A DNA stretch of 64,000 nt. Origin: CAVUAT01 sp963739545 (GTDB taxonomy: Bacteria > Actinomycetota > Thermoleophilia > Solirubrobacterales > 70-9). Made by a program: the position numbers and the translations under genes. The stretch spans positions 1 to 64,000 of the forward strand of contig CAVUAT010000014.1 in assembly GCA_963739545.1 (NCBI GenBank), given 5' to 3'. Positions 51,235 to 59,434 of this stretch are shown here, piece after piece (the first letter of the stretch is position 1; every line of letters starts with the position of its first letter). Below the pieces are notes generated by a model. The model did not search any database, had not been told where the DNA came from, and was given only the letters and a program-made list of their open reading frames with translations.

Positions 51235-52056
51235 ATGGCCGCTACGAGGGTCAGCTTGCTGAGCCGTCGTTCGCCCGCAACGCGGGTGCGGGAGCGCCGC
51301 GCGCCCGCGCATCCGCTGATCGGCGTCACCACGTCGGAGGTACGTGAGGCCAAGGACGTGAGCCAGGTCTCGGAGGGCGAGCCGCCTCGCCACGAGATGG
51401 CGCTCGGCCTCACCTACATGCGGACGATCGAGCTCGCGGGCGGGGTACCCGTGGTGATGCCGCCGCTCGGGCCCGACGCGATCAACCCCCTGCTCGACCA
51501 GATCTACGGCCTCTGCCTCTCGGGCGGGCCCGACCTCGATCCCAAGACCTACGCGAAGCGCGCCGCGCCGGAGCTGGGGCCGACGTGGCCGGAGCTCGAC
51601 TTCGTCGAGCTCGCGGTCGCGCGCGGGGCCGACAAGCGCGAGATGCCGGTGCTCGCGATCTGCCGCGGGATGCAGGCGCTGAACGTGGCGCGCGGCGGCA
51701 GCCTGCACCAGCACCTCGGCGCGGGCGAGATCGCGCACCGCCAGCGGGAGAACGCCGAGATCGAGACCCACGCAGTGCGGATCGACCCCGACAGCCGCCT
51801 CGCCCAGATCATCGGGGTGCTCGAGATCCAGGTCAACTCCTTCCACCATCAGGCGATCGACGAGCTCGGCGAGGGCCTGCGGCCCGTCGCTTGGGCGCCC
51901 GACGGCGTCATCGAGGCCGTCGAGGCGACCGACCGCGACGAGTTCATGATCGGCGTGCAGTGGCACGCCGAATGCCTTTCGGGCGTCCCCGGCCAGCTGG
52001 CGCTGTTCGAGGCGTTCGTCGAGGCCGCCCGCGCCCACGTCCAGGCATCGGCCTGA
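51235..52056 (+). CDS. Class I glutamine amidotransferase-like peptidase (C26, gamma-glutamyl hydrolase family)
   Basis: A 273-aa protein from ATG 51235. The triad is visible: nucleophile Cys in LAICRGMQALNVARG and His/Glu in GVQWHAECL; the oxyanion segment is LCLSGGPDLDP. Family members cut gamma-glutamyl bonds, for example in gamma-glutamyl-GABA. Its TGA overlaps the ATG of the GCS2-type ligase gene, so hydrolase and ligase are translationally coupled and probably act on the same gamma-glutamyl compound. Confidence 0.88.
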   Translation: MAATRVSLLSRRSPATRVRERRAPAHPLIGVTTSEVREAKDVSQVSEGEPPRHEMALGLTYMRTIELAGGVPVVMPPLGPDAINPLLDQIYGLCLSGGPDLDPKTYAKRAAPELGPTWPELDFVELAVARGADKREMPVLAICRGMQALNVARGGSLHQHLGAGEIAHRQRENAEIETHAVRIDPDSRLAQIIGVLEIQVNSFHHQAIDELGEGLRPVAWAPDGVIEAVEATDRDEFMIGVQWHAECLSGVPGQLALFEAFVEAARAHVQASA

Positions 52057-53227
52057 TGGAAGAGCAGCCCCACTCCTCCCACACCAAGGCCGCGCGAGGG
52101 GCCCACGGCCGCCGCCTGGGCCGAGTGGGCCGGCGGCCACGAGGCGGGCCCCTACTCGCTCGGCGTCGAGGAGGAGGTGATGCTCGTCGAGCCCGGCTCG
52201 TGGGCGCTCGCCTACCGGATCGAGGACGTGCTGGCCGCGGCCGCGCCCCGAGCTCGAACGCCAGCTGAACGCGGAGACCCACGGGTCGGCGGTCGAGCTG
52301 CAGACGGGCGTCCACCCGGGAGTGCGCACCGCGGCGTCCGAGCTCGAGCAGATGCGGACCGAGCTGACGGAGACGCTCGAGAACCTCGGGATGCGCGCGG
52401 CCTGCGCGGGGACCCATCCCACCGCCACCTGGCGCGACGTCGTCGTCTCGCGCGGCGAGCGCTACCGCGACGTATACGCCTCGATGCGCGAGCTCGCGCG
52501 GCGCGAGCCGACCTTCGCGCTTCACGTTCACGTCGGGATCCCCGATGCCGAGACCGCGATCCAGGTGACCAACGGGATGCGCGTCTGGCTGCCGGTCCTG
52601 CTCGCGCTCTCGGCCAACTCGCCGTTCTGGCAGGGGCGCGACAGCGGCCTCGCCTCCGCCCGCACGCCGGTCTTCCAGGCGTTCCCTCGCGTGGGGATCC
52701 CGCGGGAGTTCCACGACTACAGCGACTACGTCGAGGCGGTCGACATGCTGATCCGCACCGACGCCGTCCCCGACCCGACCTACCTGTGGTGGGACGTGCG
52801 CCCTCAGCCCGCGCTCGGGACGGTCGAGATCCGGATCATGGACGCGCAGACCAGCCTGTGGCAGACGCGGGCGCTCGTCGCGCTGGTGCAGTGCCTGTGC
52901 AGGCTCGAGGCCGAGGGGATCCACAGCTCGCCGCGCGCGATCCACGCCTCCGAGGCGCTCGACGAGAACCGCTTTCTCGCCTGCCGCGACGGTGTCGAGG
53001 CGAAGCTGATCCAGCCCGACCTCGATCGCCGCGTGTCGGTCACCGAGCTGACCGACGAGCTCGTGGAGGCGTGCCTGCCGCACGCGACCGCGCTCGGCTG
53101 CGAGCGCGAGCTGCGCGACGTCAACGACCTCTGCCGCCGCAACGGCTGCACCAACCAGCTCGCGATCGCGAGGCGGGTGCGCGATCTGCCCCAGCTCGTC
53201 GAGGTCCTGACGGACGAGTTCAGCTAG
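52056..53227 (+). pseudogene. Glutamate-cysteine ligase-like (GCS2/YbdK) gene with two frameshifts
   Basis: About 389 codons from ATG 52056. Reassembled motifs: YSLGVEEEVMLVEPGSWALA with the metal-binding Glu triplet, FALHVHVGIPDAETAIQVTN, LSANSPFWQGRDSGLASART and LGTVEIRIMDAQTSLWQTRA. Frame changes (each one extra base) fall near 52098 and 52248; from 52322 to the stop the frame is clean. The family is COG2170 carboxylate-amine ligases, which add an amine to the gamma carboxyl of glutamate with ATP. The two shifts in runs of C/G may be sequencing errors. Confidence 0.82.
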
Positions 53228-53236
53228 CCGGGGCGC

Positions 53237-54628
53237 TCACTCGAGGACCCAGGTGTCCTTGCCGCCGCCCTCGCGCGAGCTGTTGACGATCAGCGAGCCC
53301 TGCTTGAGCGCCACCCTCGTGAGCGCGCCGGGGGCGACGTCGCCGGCGATCGAGAAGGCCCGCAGGTCGACGTGGCGCGGCTCGAGAGCGCCGTTGAAGA
53401 TCGTCGGGTGCGACGAGAGCGTGATCGTCTCCTGCGCGACGAAGTCGTCGGGGCGCCCGCGGATCATGCGCTCGACCCGGTCGAGGTCCTCTCGGGAGGA
53501 CTCGCGGCAGATCACGACCCCGCTCCCGCCGAGCCCGGAACGCGGTTTCACCACCATCTCGTCGAGGCGCCCGAGCACCTGCTCGAGGGCGTCGGGCTCA
53601 CCGAGGTCATAGGTGCGAACCGCCGGGACCATCGGCTCCTGGCCCAGGTAGAAGCGGATCATCTCGCCGACGTACGCGTGGGTGAGCTTGTCGTCACCGA
53701 CCCCCGCCCCCGGCGCGTTCACGACGGCCAGGTTGCCCGCGCGAAGCGGGTCGAGCAGTAGATCGGCGATCCAGGTCGGGTTGCCGCGCTCGTCCGCGAA
53801 GCGGTCCTCGTCGGTGCGGCGATAGATGACCTGGATCTCTCGCGGCCCCGCGGAGCCGTCCGCGTACAGACGCCCCCCGCGGACGGTGAGCTCGTCGCGG
53901 GTGACGATGGGTATGCCGATTCGCTCCGAGAGCCGGCGGTGTTCGAACCAGGCAGAGTTGAAGGGGCCGTCGGAGAGGAGCGCGGCGCTCGGGTCGCCGG
54001 AGCCGTCGGGGGCGGCGTCGCGAATCGCCCTGCCGAGCGACTCGTAGCTCGGCCCAACGTCGCGCCGCCCGCCGGGAGCGTCGAAGGGCATGGCCTCGTC
54101 CACAGCGATGCGCGCAGCACTCGAGTAGGAGAGCCCCGACGGAGTCCGCAGGTTCTCCTCGAGAACGCCGAAGCGCCCGTCGGCTCCCCGGACGAGGTCG
54201 AAGCCGATCACGGGCGCGTGCCCACCGGGCGCGGTCAATCCGACCAGGTCGGGCTCGAAATGGTCGGCCGTCTCGACCACGCGCCTCGGGACCCGGCCGG
54301 CCTTGATGATCTCCTGGTCCCCGTAGACGTCGGCGATGAACCGGTTGAGAGCGCGGGCGCGCTGGAGCATCCCGAAGGCCAGCCCGTTCCACTCGGAGGC
54401 CTCGAGCACCCGCGGGATGGCGTCGACGTGGAAGGGCCGGGGATCCTCCTCGCCGCCGAAGCTGACGCCGCGGTCGCTCAGGTTCCGCCGGACGGTGGCG
54501 GCTATGCGGCCGAGGTCCGCGTCGGCGAGCTCCGCGAGCACGTCGACGTACGCGGGGCGCGGCTCACCAGCCGGGTCGAGTGCTTCGTCGTGGCCGTCGG
54601 GGATGTACGGCGGCTTGGATCCCTCCAT
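53237..54628 (-). CDS. Circularly permuted ATP-grasp type 2 protein (COG2308)
   Basis: A 463-aa protein, ATG 54628 (a TTG lies one codon upstream). Typical segments: RALNRFIADVYGDQEIIKAG, LEENLRTPSGLSYSSAAR, REIQVIYRRTDEDRF, NLAVVNAPGAGVGDDKLTHA, VVKPRSGLGGSGVVICRESS and a final HVDLRAFSIAGD. These are the permuted ATP-grasp motifs of a family predicted to make peptide or amide bonds, usually found beside alpha-E and transglutaminase-like genes, which are absent here. It converges on the GCS2-like gene with 9 bp between stops. Confidence 0.9.
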   Translation of the reverse strand: MEGSKPPYIPDGHDEALDPAGEPRPAYVDVLAELADADLGRIAATVRRNLSDRGVSFGGEEDPRPFHVDAIPRVLEASEWNGLAFGMLQRARALNRFIADVYGDQEIIKAGRVPRRVVETADHFEPDLVGLTAPGGHAPVIGFDLVRGADGRFGVLEENLRTPSGLSYSSAARIAVDEAMPFDAPGGRRDVGPSYESLGRAIRDAAPDGSGDPSAALLSDGPFNSAWFEHRRLSERIGIPIVTRDELTVRGGRLYADGSAGPREIQVIYRRTDEDRFADERGNPTWIADLLLDPLRAGNLAVVNAPGAGVGDDKLTHAYVGEMIRFYLGQEPMVPAVRTYDLGEPDALEQVLGRLDEMVVKPRSGLGGSGVVICRESSREDLDRVERMIRGRPDDFVAQETITLSSHPTIFNGALEPRHVDLRAFSIAGDVAPGALTRVALKQGSLIVNSSREGGGKDTWVLE

Positions 54629-54716
54629 CAAGAGAGACTAACCCCGCGTCAGAGCGATTTTTGTGCCGAAGACATCCTTGATGGCCCGTTGAATCGCGCC
54701 CGTACAGTTGTTGGCG

Positions 54717-55565
54717 ATGGAAGCCCACCAGCACACAGAGGTCGAGCCGGTTTCGACTGACCCGATCCACCCCGGGTCGGGGCGCGATGAGAGCCTGCTG
54801 AAGAGGTTCGGCGGCATCGCCGTCGCCGGCGGGTTGCTGCTCGCGAAGTTCGGCGCGAAGGCGAAGGTTCTGCTGTTCGCGCTACCGAAGCTGAAGCTCT
54901 TCACGACGTCCGCCTCGATGCTGGTCTCGATCGTCGCCTACCAGCTGATCTTCGGGTGGGCCTTCGCGGTCGGCTTCGTGCTGCTTCTGCTGCTCCACGA
55001 GATGGGGCATGTGTTCCAGCTGCGACGCGAGGGGATCGAGTCCTCGGCGCCGATGTTCATCCCGTTTCTCGGTGCCGTGATCTCGGCCAAGTCGCTCGGC
55101 GACGACGCCGCGGCCGAGGCCCGCGTCGGCCTCGCCGGCCCGATCCTGGGCACGATCGCGACGCTGATCCCGCTCGGCCTCTGGCTGGCCACCGGCGAGG
55201 ATCTGTGGCGCGCGCTCGCCTACATCGGCTTCTTCCTGAACCTTTTCAACCTGCTCCCGGTGCTTCCTCTCGACGGCGGCCGCGCCATGGCGGCGCTCTC
55301 GCCCTGGGTCTGGTTCGTCGGGTTCGCGGGCCTGATCGTGCTCACCTTCTTCTTCCCGAACCCGATCCTGCTGCTGGTCATCCTCTTCGGCGGGATCGAG
55401 AGTTGGCGGCGCTGGAAGGCTCGCAAGTCGCCGGAGTCACGCGCCTTCCACGACATCCCCACCCGCACCCGGGTGCTGGTCGCGATCGTCTACCTCGGGC
55501 TCGCTGCTCTGCTCGCCGTCGGCGTCTCCGAGACGTACTTCGAGCGCAGCCTCAGCGACGTCTGA
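54717..55565 (+). CDS. M50 family (site-2 protease-like) membrane metalloprotease
   Basis: A 282-aa protein from ATG 54717 (in-frame TTG codons lie at 54708 and 54711). After a hydrophilic N-terminus it has about six helices. The zinc motif LLLLHEMGHVFQ and the third ligand in LFNLLPVLPLDGGRAMAAL are in place. It resembles rhomboid-independent intramembrane proteases of the SpoIVFB/YwhC type without a PDZ domain. The substrate is unknown. It is divergent from the CP-ATP-grasp gene. Confidence 0.88.
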   Translation: MEAHQHTEVEPVSTDPIHPGSGRDESLLKRFGGIAVAGGLLLAKFGAKAKVLLFALPKLKLFTTSASMLVSIVAYQLIFGWAFAVGFVLLLLLHEMGHVFQLRREGIESSAPMFIPFLGAVISAKSLGDDAAAEARVGLAGPILGTIATLIPLGLWLATGEDLWRALAYIGFFLNLFNLLPVLPLDGGRAMAALSPWVWFVGFAGLIVLTFFFPNPILLLVILFGGIESWRRWKARKSPESRAFHDIPTRTRVLVAIVYLGLAALLAVGVSETYFERSLSDV

Positions 55566-55569
55566 GGCG

Positions 55570-57999
55570 CTAGGAGACCGTCAACCTGGGGCTGATCTCG
55601 CTCAGGAACGAGCGAGGCATGCCCGGCACGGCGGCGAGGTCGTCGAGCGTCTTGAACCCGCTCAGCTGTTCGCGATAGGTGATCACGCGGGTCGCCTGCG
55701 TCACCGAGAACCCGAGGTCGCGCAGGTCCTCGAAGGTCGCGCGGTTGACGTCGATCGTCTCGCCGGAGACGGGCTCTGACGGCTCGTCGGGTGAGGACGC
55801 CGATACGGATCCTGCGCCCTCTGGCTGCTCGTCCGCGGCGGGCTCGGTGTGCGTGTCGCCCACGCCCTCTGAGTCGGAATCGGCGAGGTCTTCCTTGCCG
55901 GCGTCGACGCCGAGGATGCGGCCGATGATCCCCGGCCGGCCCTTCTCGTCGGCCTTCGTCTCGGCCTCGGTGGCGTCGGAGGCGTCGGCGTCCTCCTCCT
56001 TGGGCTCGCCCGAGGCGTTGAATGCCACCGGCTCGGTGGGCTGGTCGGTCGCCGCTTCCTCGGTCTGCTCCGGCGGGCTCCACACCGGGGTGTCGGGCGC
56101 CTCCGGCTCGGCGGGAGCGCTCGGCGGCTCCGGGGGCGCGGGTGCGCTCGGTGCGGGAGTCTGGAACGGCTCGGACGCCGCGGGCGCCACAGGCGGCGGC
56201 TCGGGCGCGGCGGGCGGCTCGGGCGCGGCGGGCGGCTCCGGCGGCACAGGCGGCTCGGGCAGCACAGGCGGCTCGGGCGGGTCGGGCGGCTCTGGCATCG
56301 TCGGGCGCGGCTCCGGCATCGCTGGGGGCGGCTCCGGCGCCGGGCGCGCGATGAACTCGTCGGTGGCTCGGACGGTCGAAGCTGCGGCGGCCTCGGCGGC
56401 GCGCGCTCGGCGCTCGGCGTCCTTGGCGCGGGCCTCGGCGCGGGTGACCTTCTCGAGCACCTCTCGTAGACGACGCTCGCGGTCGGCCTCCTCGGCCTTC
56501 AGCCGAGCGAGTCGCTCGGCGTCGGCAGCTCGTCGCTCAGCCTCCTGGGCGCGCTGCTCGATGTCGTTGAGCCGGCGGTAGGCCTCCTCCATCGCGCTCT
56601 CGCGCTGCTCACGCTCTGCGGCCAGCTTCCGCTGGGCTTCCTCGACTTCGATCGCGAGGCGGTTGCGCTCGGCGCCGATTTCCTGCTCGAGCTTGGCGCG
56701 TGTCGCGCGCTCGGTCTCCTCGCGGATACGTGAGATCTCCTCGCTGAAGCGGCTCTCTGCGTCTGCGCGGGCGCGCTCGGCGGCCTCGCGGCTGGCGCTG
56801 TCGGCTGCCTGGCGAATGCGCTCGTCAGCCTGGAGCTCGGCGTCCTCGATCGCCTTGCGGGTGCGCTCCTCGACCTCGCGGCGGACGCGCTCCGATTCCT
56901 CGCGGGCGCGGGTCTCGCTCTCTTCCCGGAGCCTCTCGGCCTCTTCGCGGAACTGGCGCTCGGCAGCCTCCCGAGCCTCCTCCTCAGCCTGGCGGCGCGC
57001 CTGGTCGGCCGCCATCTTGATCAGGCCCTCGGTCTCCTGCTTGGCGTTGGCGACGCGCTGCTCGGCCTCGGCCTGCAGCTCCTGCGCCTTGCGCATGCGC
57101 TCATCAGCCTCGCGCTCGACGCGCTCCTCCTCCTTGGTGATCTGCTCGTCGCGCTCCTTGGCGAGGCGCTGGACCTCCTCGCTGGGCCCGACATCAGTTG
57201 GGGGCGGCGGAGGAGGCGGGGGGGTGAACTGGCGGCCGGGATCGGTCGTGGAGCCGGCGTCGGGCGCATCGCCGGGCACAGCGTCATACGGCGGGCGGGC
57301 GGGAAGGTCGGGGAGGGCGAAGCCCGGGGCTTCGGCCGGGGCCTCGCCGGTCGGCGACTCAACGGGATCGGGGCCCCCCGCCGCGGCGGCCTCGGCCGGC
57401 GCCGCCTCGGCGGCCGCAAGGCGGTTGATCTCATCCTGCAGCGACCCGGTCTCGTCGGGGGAGTACGGGGGGCGCTCCCCGATCGGCTCGTCCTCGGGCG
57501 GAGGCGGCGGCGAAGCGAACGCGCCGCTCTCCTCGTCGGCAGTCGGGGCGAAACCGCCGGGGGCCTCGTCGGGCTCGGGGGCGAGGGGCGTCAGCGCCGG
57601 CTGGTCGTCGGTGACGGGATCGGATGCCAGGCCGGGGTCGGTCGGAGGCTCGGGAGGCGCGTAGGGAGCCGGAGGCTCGGGAGCGGCCGGAGGCTCGGGC
57701 GCAGGGGGCAACTCGGCAGCGGGCGGCTCGGCAGCGGCGGGCTGCTCGCTCGCCAGCGGAATCTCGGACGCGGGCGGGCTGGGGGTCGCCTCGTGGGGCG
57801 TCGGCGCCGCGGCTGCGGGCTCCTCCAGCGGGACCTGCTCGAATTCGCCGGTCCCGGGGGCCTCTTCGAATTCGCCCGTCTCGCGAGCCTGCGGCTGGGC
57901 GGTCTCGTCCTCGGACTGCTCGTCGGCTCGCTCCCCCGCGGGCTTCCAAGCGCCCGACGCAGCAGCGGCCGCGGCGGTGGCCCGCGGCGGCGGCCGCAC
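55570..57999 (-). CDS. Coiled-coil and C-terminal ComEA-like helix-hairpin-helix part of a giant membrane-anchored protein
   Basis: An 809-codon frame. Order: Ala/Pro/Glu-rich low-complexity segment (residues 1-265), long charged coiled coil (about 275-545, Arg/Glu/Ala heptads such as REEAERLREESETRAREESE), a second Pro-rich segment with PEPP repeats, and a C-terminal double helix-hairpin-helix domain (TIDVNRATFEDLRDLGFSV, then YREQLSGFKTLDDLAAVPGM). That domain binds DNA non-specifically in ComEA. The frame most likely continues the membrane-anchored N-terminal part encoded upstream (start 58909) after one extra base at 57981-57983, giving one protein of about 1112 aa. The GTG at 57999 may not be a real start. 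Confidence 0.75.
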   Translation of the reverse strand: MRPPPRATAAAAAASGAWKPAGERADEQSEDETAQPQARETGEFEEAPGTGEFEQVPLEEPAAAAPTPHEATPSPPASEIPLASEQPAAAEPPAAELPPAPEPPAAPEPPAPYAPPEPPTDPGLASDPVTDDQPALTPLAPEPDEAPGGFAPTADEESGAFASPPPPPEDEPIGERPPYSPDETGSLQDEINRLAAAEAAPAEAAAAGGPDPVESPTGEAPAEAPGFALPDLPARPPYDAVPGDAPDAGSTTDPGRQFTPPPPPPPPTDVGPSEEVQRLAKERDEQITKEEERVEREADERMRKAQELQAEAEQRVANAKQETEGLIKMAADQARRQAEEEAREAAERQFREEAERLREESETRAREESERVRREVEERTRKAIEDAELQADERIRQAADSASREAAERARADAESRFSEEISRIREETERATRAKLEQEIGAERNRLAIEVEEAQRKLAAEREQRESAMEEAYRRLNDIEQRAQEAERRAADAERLARLKAEEADRERRLREVLEKVTRAEARAKDAERRARAAEAAAASTVRATDEFIARPAPEPPPAMPEPRPTMPEPPDPPEPPVLPEPPVPPEPPAAPEPPAAPEPPPVAPAASEPFQTPAPSAPAPPEPPSAPAEPEAPDTPVWSPPEQTEEAATDQPTEPVAFNASGEPKEEDADASDATEAETKADEKGRPGIIGRILGVDAGKEDLADSDSEGVGDTHTEPAADEQPEGAGSVSASSPDEPSEPVSGETIDVNRATFEDLRDLGFSVTQATRVITYREQLSGFKTLDDLAAVPGMPRSFLSEISPRLTVS

Positions 58000-58909
58000 C
58001 TCCCAGCGCGACGGTGGGGACGTCGATGCCGTCGTCCTGGCGCTCCTCCTCCTGCTGCTCCTGAGAGTGCTCCTCGTCGGGCTTCACCTCGGCCGGCTCT
58101 TCTGCAGCGTCGTCGGCAGCGGCTTCGTCACCCGCGGTCGCTCCGCGCTCTTCGGTCGGCTTGCCTCGACGCTCTGCGCGGCGCTTCTTGCGCTCCTCCT
58201 TGCGCTTGTCGCGCTCCTCTCGCCTACGGCGGCGCTCCTCTTCCCAGGCACGGCGCTCATCGTCCTCGGCGGCGCGCTTGGCGCCGGCCTTGCTCTCGCG
58301 CTTCGCGCGCTTCTCTTCCTTCTTTTGCTTGCGGCGCTCGCCGCGGCTCAGCTTCTTCTCGGGCTCGTCGGCCGCTGCCGCCGTCCCGGCCGCTGCCGCA
58401 GTCCCGGCGGCGGCTGCAGTCCCAGCGGCGGCCGCCGCGGAGGCGGCGGGAGCGGGAGCCTCGTCGGGCTCGCCTGGAGTGGTGGCTGGCGTGGCCTCCT
58501 GGACCGAAGTCTCATCGCTTGCAGGCGAGGTCTCACCGTCTGCCGGCACACCCTTCTTGCCGGCCTTCTTGGCCGCCTTGTCCGCCGTCTTCTTGGCCTT
58601 GGCGTCCTGCTTGGCCCGCTCCGTGCGCGCCTTCTCGGCTTCCTTCACGCGCGCCTTCTCGGCGCGCTTGGCCTTTCGAGTGCCGGTGGCGTCAGCGCCG
58701 GAGTCGCTGACCGAGCCCCCGTCGGCTCGGCGCTGGCGCGAGCGCACGAGCAGCAGGATGAGGATCAGGATCAAGCCGGCCGCCACGGCGTAGGCCGAGA
58801 TCGGGTTGTCCGAGATGTAGTCCTGGGCGTCGTCCAGGATCGCGGCTGTCTGTATGGCAGCGAGCTTCACCGTGTCGAATGGTCTCACGAAGGATTTTTC
58901 TGCGTGCAC
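57431..58909 (-). CDS. N-terminal membrane-anchored part of the giant helix-hairpin-helix protein
   Basis: The frame starts at GTG 58909. Residues 37-55 form a membrane helix (AYAVAAGLILILILLLV) followed by RSRQRR, so the long C-terminal part should face the cytosol. Next come a Lys/Arg/Ala helical region (KAKRAEKARVKEAEKARTER), three AAAAGT tandem repeats, and a very basic stretch (RRRREERDKRKEERKKRRAE). True coding in this frame probably ends near 57984, in an Ala-rich run, where one extra G (minus strand) shifts ribosomes off the frame of the coiled-coil part; the codons from there to 57431 look like a shadow. No family is recognised for this half. Confidence 0.6.
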   Translation of the reverse strand: MHAEKSFVRPFDTVKLAAIQTAAILDDAQDYISDNPISAYAVAAGLILILILLLVRSRQRRADGGSVSDSGADATGTRKAKRAEKARVKEAEKARTERAKQDAKAKKTADKAAKKAGKKGVPADGETSPASDETSVQEATPATTPGEPDEAPAPAASAAAAAGTAAAAGTAAAAGTAAAADEPEKKLSRGERRKQKKEEKRAKRESKAGAKRAAEDDERRAWEEERRRRREERDKRKEERKKRRAERRGKPTEERGATAGDEAAADDAAEEPAEVKPDEEHSQEQQEEERQDDGIDVPTVALGGAAAAAGHRRGRCCVGRLEARGGASRRAVRGRDRPAAGSRDGRIRRGPRDRRIRAGPAGGARSRGADAPRGDPQPARVRDSAGERAARRCRAARCRVAPCARASGRSRASGSLRASRASDRPRPGIRSRHRRPAGADAPRPRARRGPRRFRPDCRRGERRVRFAAASARGRADRGAPPVLPRRDRVAAG

Positions 58910-58951
58910 ACGCTGTTTCCGTCCCCTGGATGCGTTCTTGCCTGACGGAGG

Positions 58952-59434
58952 CTAGTTGAGCCGCTGCTTGTAATCGCGCTCGACCTCGCGGCGGACGTCG
59001 CGGTCGGCGATCTCGCGCCGGCGGTCGCGCCCCTCCTTGCCCGTGGCGAGCGCCAGCTCGACCTTCGCGCGTGGCCCTTTGAAGTAGATCCGGGTGGGAA
59101 CCAGGGTCAGACCCTTCTCGGCGGTCTTGCCGATCAGGCGCTCGATCTCGCCCTTGTGCATGAGCAGCTTGCGTGGCCGGTCCGGGTCGTGGTTCTGGGT
59201 GCTCGCCGGGAGGTAGGGCGGGATATGGGCACCGCGCAGCCAGACCTCGCCGTCGTCTACGACCGCGTAGGCCTCGTTAAGCGACGCCTTGCCGTCGCGC
59301 AGGCTCTTCACCTCGCTGCCCTGCAGGACGACCCCGCACTCGTAGGTCTCGAGCAGCTTGAACTTGTGACGCGCGCGTCGATTGGTGGCGACGTCGCCGC
59401 TGGCGGCCGCGCGCTTCTTGCCTTTCCTCGCCAT
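58952..59434 (-). CDS. smpB: SsrA-binding protein SmpB
   Basis: A 160-aa beta-barrel protein that binds the tRNA-like end of tmRNA and takes it into stalled ribosomes. Conserved features: NRRARHKFKLLETYECGVVL, GSEVKSLRDGKASLNEAY, HIPPYLPAS, HDPDRPRKLLMHKGEIERL, the GLTLVPTRIYFKGPRAKVEL strand and the basic C-terminal tail KGREG-like (GKEGRDRRREIADRD). Its ATG overlaps the stop of the upstream RNase R gene by one base. ssrA itself lies 8 kb away on the same strand. Confidence 0.96.
   Translation of the reverse strand: MARKGKKRAAASGDVATNRRARHKFKLLETYECGVVLQGSEVKSLRDGKASLNEAYAVVDDGEVWLRGAHIPPYLPASTQNHDPDRPRKLLMHKGEIERLIGKTAEKGLTLVPTRIYFKGPRAKVELALATGKEGRDRRREIADRDVRREVERDYKQRLN

Noticed and set aside
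56190..56345. DNA-level tandem repeat array
   Set aside because: The repetitiveness is explained by PEPP-type Pro-rich coding in the giant HhH protein.
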